DNA of 64,000 bases, from positions 186,001-250,000 of the forward strand of contig NZ_VEBF01000005.1 in NCBI RefSeq assembly GCF_007676705.1, read 5' to 3'. Under the pieces are notes generated by a model that was given only the letters and a program-made list of their open reading frames with translations, searched no databases and was not told where the DNA came from. Origin of the DNA: Paenibacillus xylanexedens (GTDB taxonomy: Bacteria > Bacillota > Bacilli > Paenibacillales > Paenibacillaceae). The position numbers and the translations under genes were made by a program. The stretch's first letter is position 1, and each line of letters begins with the position of its first letter. Positions 10,142 through 19,036 of this stretch are shown piece after piece.

Positions 10142-10171
10142 AAGAGAGGGGCTACGAATAGCCACTCTCTT
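10142..10171 (-). terminator. Intercistronic hairpin between binding protein and kinase genes
   Basis: On the minus strand the stem AAGAGAGTGGCT / AGCCCCTCTCTT with a 6-base loop is followed by TATTAG. The U run is weak, so it may act as a partial terminator or a 3' stabiliser that lets the transporter mRNA exceed the regulator mRNA. Confidence 0.6.
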
Positions 10172-10183
10172 CGTTTATTTATT

Positions 10184-11770
10184 TTACTTGATAAGGCCGG
10201 CTTCTTTAAATTGTTTGATTGCGGTATCCTTATATTTCTGCATGTCAAACTTGGTATCCAGCGTCTGTAGGAAATTGTCCCAGTTGGAAAGAGGCTCTTT
10301 GCCCGTCATGAATTTAACTAAACTTTCATTAATGAAACGTGTGCGGTCAGCATCCAAGGTATCGCTGGGGTCAGGGGTCAATAAATTTCCGGGCAGCGTT
10401 GGCCCCACATATTGCTGATTGTCCTTGAAAGCTTCCGCCGTCTTCGGATTCTGGAAGCTGAAGTACTCCGCATCATCACCACGGCGCGGCATTCTATAAT
10501 GATCGACCCACAGGTACTTTTCTTTCATTTCCTTCGATAACTCGGAGGTTTTATTTTTGATCTTGCCGTCTACGACATCCCAATGGATGCCTTTGATTCC
10601 GTATGCAAAGTTCGGATAGGCTTCTTCATCCGTAAAGAGATAATTCAGCATGGACAAGATCCGAATGATTTTGTCCTCGTCCGCTTTTGCGGATATGGCC
10701 CATGAATTGCCCTGGAACGATTTTCTCTCTACAATTTGATCCCCGTAAGGACCTTTCATCGGAGGTATAACGATCCATTCAGGTACCTCTCCACTAATTT
10801 CTTTCATTTTCTGTTGATAATCCGGCTCCAGTCTGCGAGCATCTCTGATCATGAATCCGACTTTACCCTTAAACATCTTTTGGTCCAACAGATCAGGCGA
10901 ATTCATCGTCACCCAGTCTGGGTCAACCACCTTGGCTGCCATCATTTTATTAATGTAAGCAAGTGCCTCTTTCATTTTGGGATCGATAAATAGAAATACC
11001 GGTTCATTATCTTTCACTTCAACGGCCGAAGGGGGATTAACACCAAACATCCACATCAAGCTATCGAAGCCGTAGGTTTGCAGACTACCTTCTTTATTCA
11101 TACCGCCGATGAATCCGTACGTATCGTTTTTGCCATTCCCGTCCGGATCTTTCTCTGTAAAGGCTTTCATAACTTCGAACAACTCATCAGGTGTCGTTGG
11201 CACTTCCATATTCAGCTTTTTCAGCCAATCGTTACGGATGAAGAAGCTTCGACTGATACCGTTTACATTATCATAGCCTGGAACTCCAATGGTTTTTCCT
11301 TGATAGGACATCGCCTCCCAGGAGTCGGTGCCAAACCGTTTCTGTAGTTCAGGGAATTGGTCCATATACGGTGTCAAATCCGCAAGAACACCTTGATCAA
11401 AATATTGTGCGAGATCAGCCCGGCTCTTTAAGAAGATCAGATCTGGAATATCGCCGCCTGCTATGAGCGTATTCAGTTTGGTTGTTGCTTGCCCTGCTTG
11501 AGGAATCATCATTTCCAGGTCAATATTCATCTCTTCCTCCAACATTTGGCGTTGAACATCTTCATCACGTGGAGGTACTGGAGCAGCAGCATTGAATGTA
11601 CCTTGGTTAAACATTGAGATTTTCATTTTGGTTGCAAACTGGCTGGACTGACCTTGCGAATTACCCGAAGCTGTCGATGTAACTTCTTCATTTCCCCCGC
11701 ATCCTGACAATAGCGTTCCCAGTCCAAAGATTGCCGACAAAATAGCAAATGAAATCTTCTTACGCTGCAT
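10184..11770 (-). CDS. Extracellular solute-binding lipoprotein (LplA-like)
   Basis: 528-residue CUT1-type binding protein. A lipobox LLSGC places the acylated cysteine at about residue 24. It carries the DPDGNGKND calcium-loop-like segment common in LplA relatives near residue 215. A strong RBS (AAAGGAGAGG) precedes ATG 11770. It is downstream of the two permease genes, has no ATPase nearby, and so probably shares an MsmX-like ATPase encoded elsewhere (family knowledge). The ligand is probably an oligosaccharide released from the polymer handled by this locus. Confidence 0.92.
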   Translation of the reverse strand: MQRKKISFAILSAIFGLGTLLSGCGGNEEVTSTASGNSQGQSSQFATKMKISMFNQGTFNAAAPVPPRDEDVQRQMLEEEMNIDLEMMIPQAGQATTKLNTLIAGGDIPDLIFLKSRADLAQYFDQGVLADLTPYMDQFPELQKRFGTDSWEAMSYQGKTIGVPGYDNVNGISRSFFIRNDWLKKLNMEVPTTPDELFEVMKAFTEKDPDGNGKNDTYGFIGGMNKEGSLQTYGFDSLMWMFGVNPPSAVEVKDNEPVFLFIDPKMKEALAYINKMMAAKVVDPDWVTMNSPDLLDQKMFKGKVGFMIRDARRLEPDYQQKMKEISGEVPEWIVIPPMKGPYGDQIVERKSFQGNSWAISAKADEDKIIRILSMLNYLFTDEEAYPNFAYGIKGIHWDVVDGKIKNKTSELSKEMKEKYLWVDHYRMPRRGDDAEYFSFQNPKTAEAFKDNQQYVGPTLPGNLLTPDPSDTLDADRTRFINESLVKFMTGKEPLSNWDNFLQTLDTKFDMQKYKDTAIKQFKEAGLIK

Positions 11771-11839
11771 ATTGACCTCTCCTTTGCTTGTATATTATCA
11801 CGGTTTCCCCGTAATAAGTTAGTTAGTTTGGAACACCTT

Positions 11840-12709
11840 TTAACCTTTAACGGATCCCAGGAGCACACCTTTGGTAAAATGCTTTTGCAAAAACGGATAA
11901 ACGATCAATATCGGGACCGTAGTCACGACAACTGTAGCCATTTGCACAGCGAACGTACTGACAGCTCCGGAATTGGCGAGCGAATCAGCGCTTTGAGTTG
12001 CGATGTTAAGCAGGATGTTGCGCAAAATAACTTGAAGTGGCATGTAATTGGAATCATTGATATATACAATGGCATCAAAATAACTGTTCCAATGCCCGAC
12101 TGCGTAAAATAAGGAAATGGTGGACAGGACGGGTAAGGACAGGGGTAAAATGATCCGCCATAACGTCTGAAGCTCACTGGCACCGTCTACCCTCGCTGAT
12201 TCCTCGATTTCACCAGGCAATTGTTCAAAAAAGCCTTTAATGATCACGAGATTAAATGCACTAATGAGATTTGGAATAATCAATACCCATGGGCTATTCA
12301 GCAATCCCAGAGAGCGGATTAACAAATAAGTCGGAATCAATCCCCCACTGAACATCATGGTAAACACAATGAAGAGTAAAAACGGACTTCTTCCGGGCAA
12401 ATATTTTTTGGATAACGGGTAGGCCGCAATCACCGTAAAAAACACATTTAACGCAGTGCCTACAATTGTTCGAAACAACGTAATTTTATACGCCTGCCAG
12501 ATCCCATGAGAAATGAATACTTCTTTATAGGCCAGAAATGTAAAAGATTCTGGTATAATCACAATCCCTCTTCTCAGTACTTCCGATTCTGGGGTTACGG
12601 AGACAGCAACCACATATAGAAAGGGTAGCACGCAAAGTAGGGATAAAAAAATAAGAATTACATAAACGACGGTTTGCCAGACTTTTTCCCCGATTGTCAA
12701 ATGGATCAT
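11840..12709 (-). CDS. ABC sugar permease, LplC/YtcP type
   Basis: 289-residue membrane subunit with six predicted TM segments and the EAA loop (EIEESARVDGASELQTLWRI). The start chosen is ATG 12709, preceded by GAGGTGG; the upstream in-frame ATG at 12739 lies inside the previous gene. It pairs with the LplB-type subunit directly upstream and ends in the usual GSVKG tail. Confidence 0.92.
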   Translation of the reverse strand: MIHLTIGEKVWQTVVYVILIFLSLLCVLPFLYVVAVSVTPESEVLRRGIVIIPESFTFLAYKEVFISHGIWQAYKITLFRTIVGTALNVFFTVIAAYPLSKKYLPGRSPFLLFIVFTMMFSGGLIPTYLLIRSLGLLNSPWVLIIPNLISAFNLVIIKGFFEQLPGEIEESARVDGASELQTLWRIILPLSLPVLSTISLFYAVGHWNSYFDAIVYINDSNYMPLQVILRNILLNIATQSADSLANSGAVSTFAVQMATVVVTTVPILIVYPFLQKHFTKGVLLGSVKG

Positions 12710-12722
12710 TCTAAAGACCACC

Positions 12723-13670
12723 TCACCAAATTTGCCCATCGAATTTTTTGGCGAGCTTATTCGCTGCCAATACTAAAGCAAATCCGATGACAGCTTTAAA
12801 TAACCCTACAGCAGTAGCCAAGCCAATCTTGAGACGTTCCAACCCTTCCCGGTATACCCATGTGTCGATAATGTCGATTTTCTCCTGGTTAAAGGTATTG
12901 GCAAACATGAATATTTGGTCAAAACCCGCATCGAGGATATGGCTTAATTTGAGGATAAGCATCAGAATAATAACGCCTCGAATCCCGGGTAACGTGATAT
13001 GCCAGAGCTGTCTCCATTTGGAAGCGCCATCTATTCGAGCCGCTTCATATAAGCTTGGATCTATTCCTGCCAAGGCGGCAAGGTACAAAATCGCCCCCCA
13101 TCCAATATCCTTCCATACTTCAGATAAAATGATCAGCATTCTGCCCCAGGCAGGTTCCGTTAGAAAAGAGATGGGTTCAACACCAAAATCCTTCAAAATC
13201 ATGTTAAAGAGACCATCCCCTGGGGCTAGTAATGCTACCATAATTCCATACACAATGACCCATGACAGAAAATGAGGTAAATAAGTGATTGTCTGTACGA
13301 TTTTCTTAAACCATTGGCTATAAACTTCATTGAGGAGTAAAGCAAGTACGATGGGCGCGGAGAAACCGAACAATAGCTTATACAACGATATGATGATCGT
13401 ATTTTTCATGATGTCCCAGAAATAAACGCCGTTCATAAAATCCGTAAAATTTTTGAATCCCACCCATGGGCTATCCCATAGTCCCAGAGCCAGGTTGTAG
13501 TTTTTAAAAGCAATCATGATTCCCGCCATAGGAATGTATTTGAATACCGCAAAGTAAATTAAGGCTGGTAATAAGAGAGCATACATCACTTTGTACTTTT
13601 GTATCGTCCTTATCCATGACTTCCGCTTTTTGGAGAGGAGAATGGCGTCCGCTGTCAATTTCGCTTGCAT
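12723..13670 (-). CDS. ABC sugar permease, LplB type
   Basis: 315-residue membrane subunit with six TM segments and the EAA motif near residue 210 (YEAARIDGASKWRQLWHITLP). RBS GAGGTGAT lies just before ATG 13670. It is the first gene of a minus-strand operon that continues through the LplC subunit, binding protein, YesM, YesN, FAD oxidoreductase and SGNH hydrolase. No clear -35/-10 pair was found upstream, as expected for an activator-dependent promoter. Confidence 0.92.
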   Translation of the reverse strand: MQAKLTADAILLSKKRKSWIRTIQKYKVMYALLLPALIYFAVFKYIPMAGIMIAFKNYNLALGLWDSPWVGFKNFTDFMNGVYFWDIMKNTIIISLYKLLFGFSAPIVLALLLNEVYSQWFKKIVQTITYLPHFLSWVIVYGIMVALLAPGDGLFNMILKDFGVEPISFLTEPAWGRMLIILSEVWKDIGWGAILYLAALAGIDPSLYEAARIDGASKWRQLWHITLPGIRGVIILMLILKLSHILDAGFDQIFMFANTFNQEKIDIIDTWVYREGLERLKIGLATAVGLFKAVIGFALVLAANKLAKKFDGQIW

Positions 13671-13937
13671 ATCATCACCTCATCTTTATTTGTAGTTGTA
13701 TAATAGCATCCTCCTATCGGATAAAATTCTGAAATCTCACGAATTTCTTATAAGATCTATCGTAATTGGACTATGGATCGTCACAGTAAATCCCAATTGT
13801 CTTAACTATTCATTATGTAGCGGTAATTTTTATTAGCATCCTGCCTAAGATTCACTCATGACACAAGTTTTCTATGCATGTTACATATTTTATTCTCTAA
13901 AGGACCACCTTATTTGAGAAGGAGAGGTGGTCCTATA

Positions 13938-15308
13938 TTGACGGATTTAAGTTGCGCTGCACAAGATGCCTCCGCTTCATCTGAAGGTAAGGAGAAGGGG
14001 CAGTTAAAATGGTGGCAGCTATCCCTGCTTGGCATAGGTTGTACGATTGGTACCGGATACTTTCTTGGTTCGGGAATAGGCATCAAGCAGACCGGACCTT
14101 CCATGGTGCTGTCCTTTTTGATTGCAGCATTGGGTACCTATATTGTGTTTCATTTCCTGGCAAAAATGACCACAGCGGATCCTCAGGAAGGTTCGTTCTG
14201 TTATTATGCCGGTAAAGCCTTCGGCCGTTGGGCCCGCTTTGGTTGCGGGTGGAATTATTGGAGTACCAAAATTTTAATCATGGGAAGCCAGTTGACAGCC
14301 TTGTCCATTCTCTCTCGATTTTGGTTTCCAAATGTTCCGCTCTGGATTTTCGCGGCTGGTTACGCCGTGCTGTCCATTTTTGTCGTCTTGCTCGGGACAC
14401 AGTGGTTTGACAAAATTGAGAATGTTCTCGCTGTGGTTAAAACGGCAGCCATTGTCATGTTTATTCTGCTGGCTGCAGCTGCACTCTTTGGCTGGATTCA
14501 TGGGGGAAGCAACGGACGGCCTGGCATGCCAAGTTCAGCAGCGGAACTGTTTCCCGGAAAGTTCCCTGCCTTTTGGTCATCTCTTCTCTATGCGTTTTAC
14601 GCATATGGCGGTGTAGAGACCATTGGGCTCATGTCCATTCAGTTACAGGATAAAAAGGATGCCCCCAAAGCTGGGAAGGTCATGCTGACAGGTCTTTCAA
14701 TCCTTTACATGTTATCCATCGGCATGGCGGTATTCATGGTGCACTATACCAAGATGAATGAAAAGGAAAGCCCGTTTGTCACAGCTCTATCGTCGTATCA
14801 TTTGGCTTTCTTTCCCCATGTATTCAATGGAGCTATCATCTTGGCCGGCTTTTCAGCCATGAGTGCTTCGTTATTTGCTGTTGTGAACCTTTTGGTGACC
14901 ATGTCCAAGGATGGAGACGCGCCTAAGTTATTCAAGGTGAAGTTGAAATTCAAACAACTCCCCTTAGCTTCTCTTGCACTGGCTGCGGTTGGACTAAGCG
15001 CGTCTATTGTGACAGCCTTGCTGCTTCCGGGGAAGATCTATGAATACATCACTACCGCAGCAGGAATATTACAGATGTATAACTGGTCCTTTATCATTAT
15101 TGCGGCGTTCAAAATACTTCGCATCCGTACCCGAGATGTGATACTTGGCATATCAGGATTGATTCTATTATTAGGAGCCGTTAGCGGCACGTTAATCAAA
15201 CCGGACATCCGAGTGGGTTTTTTAGTAAGTCTAATCATGATTTTTGTTATTGCTATGGTCACCTGGATCATGACAAGATGGTGGAAAAAACATAAGGTCT
15301 CCACGTAA
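13938..15308 (+). CDS. APC-family amino-acid permease
   Basis: 456 residues from the TTG at 13938, which has an excellent RBS (AAGGAGAGGTGG, 7-base spacing). An in-frame ATG at 13878 has no RBS and would add 20 unlikely residues. The protein has about 12 TM segments and the APC N-terminal signature GIGCTIGTGYFLGSG. It likely imports amino acids by proton symport; the specific substrate is not clear. Divergent from the LplB operon and convergent with asnA. Confidence 0.88.
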   Translation: MTDLSCAAQDASASSEGKEKGQLKWWQLSLLGIGCTIGTGYFLGSGIGIKQTGPSMVLSFLIAALGTYIVFHFLAKMTTADPQEGSFCYYAGKAFGRWARFGCGWNYWSTKILIMGSQLTALSILSRFWFPNVPLWIFAAGYAVLSIFVVLLGTQWFDKIENVLAVVKTAAIVMFILLAAAALFGWIHGGSNGRPGMPSSAAELFPGKFPAFWSSLLYAFYAYGGVETIGLMSIQLQDKKDAPKAGKVMLTGLSILYMLSIGMAVFMVHYTKMNEKESPFVTALSSYHLAFFPHVFNGAIILAGFSAMSASLFAVVNLLVTMSKDGDAPKLFKVKLKFKQLPLASLALAAVGLSASIVTALLLPGKIYEYITTAAGILQMYNWSFIIIAAFKILRIRTRDVILGISGLILLLGAVSGTLIKPDIRVGFLVSLIMIFVIAMVTWIMTRWWKKHKVST

Positions 15309-15318
15309 CAACAAAAAG

Positions 15319-15342
15319 AGGATATCCTTGATGGGATATCCT
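15319..15342. terminator. Bidirectional terminator between permease and asnA
   Basis: Stem AGGATATCC / GGATATCCT with loop TTGATG, flanked by AAAAAG and CTTTCC. It sits between two convergent genes and can serve both strands, though the U tracts are short. Confidence 0.7.
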
Positions 15343-15360
15343 TTCCTGTTCAATCGATAT

Positions 15361-16374
15361 CTATAACAGAGGGATATTGCCCTCCTCGCATTCCCGCCAC
15401 GTTCTATGGTTCCACACCGAAGCCTGCACCTCACCCACATGAGCTTTTCGCAGCAGAAACATACACAGTCTGGATTGACCAATCCCGCCTCCAATCGTGA
15501 AGGGAAGTTCACCATTTAAGACAGATTGATGAAATTTAAGAGCAGCCCGTTCATTTGCTTGACTGAGATCCAATTGCTTTTCAAGTGCAGCGGCATCGAC
15601 ACGGATTCCCATGGATGAGACTTCCAGAGCCTGCTCCAGCACAGGATACCATAATAAAATATCTCCGTTTAGAGTCCAATCATCATAGTCCGGAGAGCGG
15701 CCGTCATGAACAATTCCTGAATTCAGCAGCCCACCTACCTGCATGATAAAAACAGCACCGTATTGGCGAGTAATCTCATTTTCACGCTCTTTTGGGGTGA
15801 GATCGGGATATTGGTTTTCTAACTCTTGCGTTGTAATAAAGAAGATCTGATCCGGCAGAATGGGTTCAAGGCATGGGTATTGAGTACAGAGTTCCTGCTC
15901 TGTGACTTGAATTGAACGATAGATCTTGCGTACTTCTTCCTTCAGAGTCGCCAGGTTACGTTTATCTTCAGCAATGACCTTCTCCCAGTCCCATTGATCC
16001 ACATAGATGGAATGTAGATTATCCATCCACTCATCCCGTCTGATTGCATTCATATCGGTGTATAATCCTTCACCCACCTGAAATCCATACGTCTTCAGAG
16101 CCATCCGTTTCCACTTGGCCAATGATTGAACAACTTCAATCTGCCCCTCTTCCAGATCCAAGGCATCGAAAGAAACGGTACGCTCTCTTCCGTTCAGATT
16201 ATCATTAATTCCTGTACCTTCCTGCAACAGAACCGGTGAGGGTACCTGTATCAGATTTAACTGCTGTTCTAATCGTTCCTGAAATTTCTTTTTTGCAAAA
16301 TGTATGGCCTCAGCAGTTTCCCTTAGATTCAGTATCGGTTTGTACTTGGTTGGCACAACAATCGTTCGCAGCAT
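15361..16374 (-). CDS. asnA: Aspartate-ammonia ligase (asparagine synthetase A)
   Basis: Converts aspartate, ammonia and ATP to asparagine. The 337-residue product matches the AsnA family along its whole length: SLAKWKRMAL, GEGLYTDMNA, SIYVDQWDWE, LPDQIFFI, SPDYDDWTLNGDI, SSMGIRVD and the C-terminal IGGGIGQSRL. Start ATG 16374 is preceded by GAAGGGACG and fits the family N-terminus; an upstream ATG at 16407 would add 11 residues. It follows the LysE-type exporter gene on the same strand with a gap of about 130 bases. Confidence 0.96.
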   Translation of the reverse strand: MLRTIVVPTKYKPILNLRETAEAIHFAKKKFQERLEQQLNLIQVPSPVLLQEGTGINDNLNGRERTVSFDALDLEEGQIEVVQSLAKWKRMALKTYGFQVGEGLYTDMNAIRRDEWMDNLHSIYVDQWDWEKVIAEDKRNLATLKEEVRKIYRSIQVTEQELCTQYPCLEPILPDQIFFITTQELENQYPDLTPKERENEITRQYGAVFIMQVGGLLNSGIVHDGRSPDYDDWTLNGDILLWYPVLEQALEVSSMGIRVDAAALEKQLDLSQANERAALKFHQSVLNGELPFTIGGGIGQSRLCMFLLRKAHVGEVQASVWNHRTWRECEEGNIPLL

Positions 16375-16508
16375 TATAGTACATCGTCCCTTCAGTTTGA
16401 TTATCATACAGTTCCCTGCATAACTGATGAGAGCAGTCTATGTGCCTATCATTGCTGTGTCGCGTTGTCCCAATCCGGCATTGCTGCATTTGGGTGTACG
16501 CCCATCCT

Positions 16509-17144
16509 CTAAGAGAGCAACGCACGCAGTCCTTGAATAGCAAAATATACCCCGAAACCAACCAGAGACAAACCGGATACAACCGATATGATGGAGAGAC
16601 TTTTTTGATTGAGATAACGCCGCATACCTGTGGTTGAACCCGCCACCAGCAAATCCCAGAGTGTCAGTCCAATAAAGATCATGCTGCTGTAAATCAGCAA
16701 ATGACTTGTCCCATATGACACTGCCGTTTTGGCCAGAATGGATCCATAGATCCCTAACCAAAAAATGATGGACATCGGGCTAGTGAGGGACATGAAAAAT
16801 CCAAGCATGAAGCAGTGAAAGAGGGAATCTTTTTGATTGTTCTTCAGATGCAGCTTCAGTTTGTTGATCTGCAGGATGCTTTCAATTCCAGTATAGGTTA
16901 ATATGAAGCCGCCAACGAGCCAGAGGAGAATTTGTACCATGGGGATGTTGAGGAACTGAACCAAACCTAGATAAATCAACAGCATAAAGGTGGCATCGGC
17001 AATCATGGAACCTACTCCAACCATCCAGGCATGCCAAAAGCCATTTTTGAGGCCCTTGTCCAATCGGGCTGAATTGACCGGCCCAATAGGAGCAGCAAGC
17101 GTCAAACCAAGGAAAATATAACTGATTAGAAGTTGAACACTCAA
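16509..17144 (-). CDS. LysE/RhtB-type amino-acid exporter
   Basis: 211-residue membrane protein with six TM segments and the LysE-family N-terminal motif (APIGPVNSARLDKGLKNG). The start is TTG 17144 with RBS AGGAGTGAGG. It probably exports an amino acid; given the adjacent asnA, asparagine or aspartate homeostasis is possible but not shown. A possible promoter lies just upstream (TTGTTA at 17210-17215, TCATAA at 17187-17192, 17-base spacer). Confidence 0.85.
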   Translation of the reverse strand: MSVQLLISYIFLGLTLAAPIGPVNSARLDKGLKNGFWHAWMVGVGSMIADATFMLLIYLGLVQFLNIPMVQILLWLVGGFILTYTGIESILQINKLKLHLKNNQKDSLFHCFMLGFFMSLTSPMSIIFWLGIYGSILAKTAVSYGTSHLLIYSSMIFIGLTLWDLLVAGSTTGMRRYLNQKSLSIISVVSGLSLVGFGVYFAIQGLRALLS

Positions 17145-17259
17145 GACTTCCTCACTCCTACTCGCTCGTCCAGTTTATTTCACATTTTATGATGCCTATG
17201 AAGTTAAAATAACAAAATAAAATTTTAGAAAGGATTTTTAATTGGTTTCTTTCGAACAG

Positions 17260-17307
17260 TTAGAACTGAGACAAAAAAAGAAACCCATTCCTGGGTTCGA
17301 TCTCCAT
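17260..17307 (-). CDS. Possible 15-residue leader peptide containing a terminator
   Basis: An ATG at 17307 has a textbook RBS (GGAGG, 7-base spacing) and opens a 15-codon frame (MEIEPRNGFLFLSQF) ending in TAA at 17260. The hairpin and T tract at 17272-17298 lie inside the frame. That arrangement resembles a leader peptide that could couple ribosome movement to termination ahead of the exporter gene. It could instead be a chance frame at the end of the MFS transcript. No run of one regulatory amino acid is present. Confidence 0.4.
   Translation of the reverse strand: MEIEPRNGFLFLSQF
17272..17298 (-). terminator. Rho-independent terminator inside the leader frame
   Basis: On the minus strand AACCCA-GGAA-TGGGTT is followed by TCTTTTTTT. 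The stem is short but the T run is strong. It lies between the MFS gene and the LysE-type gene. Confidence 0.7.
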
Positions 17308-17412
17308 GTGTTTTCCTCCAATAGTATCACGAGAGATATCTGATATCCCGAATTTCGACGTGAAAGATCCCCTTAAGTAACCGCACTCTAGAATAAGTTG
17401 GGATAGTACTTT

Positions 17413-17454
17413 AATCTCACAGGGAATGCGCTATAGTAAGTTTCCTGTGAGATT
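17413..17454 (-). terminator. Hairpin just after the MFS gene
   Basis: A perfect 11-bp inverted repeat AATCTCACAGG / CCTGTGAGATT with a 20-base loop directly follows the MFS stop codon. The trailing U tract is poor on the minus strand, so it may be a 3' stabiliser rather than a terminator. Confidence 0.5.
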
Positions 17455-17458
17455 ATTC

Positions 17459-18658
17459 TTATCGGAGTGAGGCTTGACTGGATGTTCCTTTCCAGAATAC
17501 CGTAAGCCCTAAACCGATGATCAGAACTATTCCTGCAAAAAGGTAAGGGTAATGAATATTTACATCAAATAGAATTCCACCCAATGCTGGGCCAAAAAAA
17601 TTCCCCAAGCTGGTGTAAGTGGAGTTCATTCCTGCTACGAAACCTTGCTGTTTACCAGCAGTTTTAGATAAGAAGGTAGTTAGCGCAGGTCGTAACAAAT
17701 CAAACGCTAAAAAAATAAAACAAGTTACAATCAAAACGGCTATGAAGCTCGTGACAATAGTAGATATGAACGCTAAAACAGAACCCATGATTAGGCAGAC
17801 CTGAATCACCATTTTTTCGCCTAATTTATTTACTAATTTTCCGAACAATAAAATTTGAATAATTACCGCTACAATGGAACTTATGGTGATGATACTTGCG
17901 ATATCCTTGGGAGTAAAGCCGAATTTCTCATCCGAAAACAAGCTGAAAACCGTTTCGTAGGCAGATAATCCGAAAGCAAGGACAAAGACCATAATAAAGG
18001 CTATTAAGTAGATTGGTTGAATTGATTTCCTTAAATCCTTAACGAAGCTAGAACCCTTTGTGTTTAACGATAGTTGTTGCATCTCTTCATGTGACAGAGG
18101 CTCTTTTAATATAATTGAAGAGGAAATAGCGGCTAGGAGTGCCATAGCAGCGGCAAAGAAGAATGGCATCCTAATTCCGTAATCGGCAATAAATCCACCC
18201 ACACCTGGCCCAATAATAAATCCGGTGCTGATCGCAGCGGAGACGTATCCCATCGCCTTTGGTCTGTCCTCTGTAGTAGTAATATCAGCCACGTATGCCG
18301 TTACAGCAGGCATGATAAAGGCAGCACTTATTCCTCCCAGTACTCTGGAAAAATAAAGTATTGAAACATGTGTTCCTAATCCAAAAATCAATTCTGATAA
18401 GCTAAATACCAGTAACCCGATAACGATCATTCTTTTTCTTCCAAACCGATCAACCCATCTACCCGCAAAAGGCGAAATAATTAACTGGGACAAGGCGTAA
18501 ACTGCAACTAGATAGCCCATTGTACTTCCGGATAAATCCAACATGTCTTTGAAAGAAGGCATAACAGGAACAATTAATCCAATCCCGAGAAATGCTGTGA
18601 AAATATTACTTAGTAAAATTACCATTACCATTTTTTGATCTTTTATTGGCTTTTTCAT
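17459..18658 (-). CDS. MFS multidrug efflux transporter
   Basis: 399 residues from ATG 18658 (RBS AGAGGAG); the longer in-frame start at 18694 lacks an RBS. It has 12 TM segments, the MFS motif A (GRWVDRFGRKRM) after TM2 and motif C-like GPGVGGF in TM5, typical of 12-TM drug:H+ antiporters of the Bmr/NorA type. Predicted to expel hydrophobic compounds; the substrate is unknown. Confidence 0.88.
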   Translation of the reverse strand: MKKPIKDQKMVMVILLSNIFTAFLGIGLIVPVMPSFKDMLDLSGSTMGYLVAVYALSQLIISPFAGRWVDRFGRKRMIVIGLLVFSLSELIFGLGTHVSILYFSRVLGGISAAFIMPAVTAYVADITTTEDRPKAMGYVSAAISTGFIIGPGVGGFIADYGIRMPFFFAAAMALLAAISSSIILKEPLSHEEMQQLSLNTKGSSFVKDLRKSIQPIYLIAFIMVFVLAFGLSAYETVFSLFSDEKFGFTPKDIASIITISSIVAVIIQILLFGKLVNKLGEKMVIQVCLIMGSVLAFISTIVTSFIAVLIVTCFIFLAFDLLRPALTTFLSKTAGKQQGFVAGMNSTYTSLGNFFGPALGGILFDVNIHYPYLFAGIVLIIGLGLTVFWKGTSSQASLR

Positions 18659-18733
18659 CTGAAGACTCCTCTTACGACTAAATTCATATCTCATTTCATC
18701 ATAAGATATAGTCTATAAGCTTTCAGTCCATTT

Positions 18734-18934
18734 TTACATAGATGTGGCAAAGTGTTTTGGGCATTTTAATTGATTGTTGAAAGTGTTTAATATCTCATTC
18801 GCCACCATGGCTTGCCCTCCACTCGAGGCTTCGTCCACAATGAAACCCTCTTTCTCCAAACATGAACGTACTTCATAGTAATTGTAATTGTTGTCTTGTT
18901 GCTCTGGCTTATTAAATGTCCTTCCTTTCATCAT
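18734..18934 (-). pseudogene. Possible remnant of a receiver or regulator domain
   Basis: A 66-codon frame whose centre reads VRSCLEKEGFIVDEASSGGQAM, which resembles helix 1 and strand 2 of a CheY-like receiver but lacks the acidic pocket and phospho-acceptor. No convincing RBS is seen. It could be a decayed response regulator or a chance frame. It is the only coding-like content in the 18659-19036 gap. Confidence 0.3.
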
Positions 18935-19036
18935 GAATTCTTTTTGGATAAAAGTGTTTCGTTAACTTATCGAATAAAAATAAAATTCGATTTATGATTG
19001 TAGTGTAATAAAATATTCTATACGAGGTGGAGAACA

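Noticed and set aside
16375..16508. A T-box or asparagine riboswitch before asnA was considered.
   Set aside because: No T-box consensus (TGGNACCGCG) or terminator/antiterminator pair is seen in the gap.
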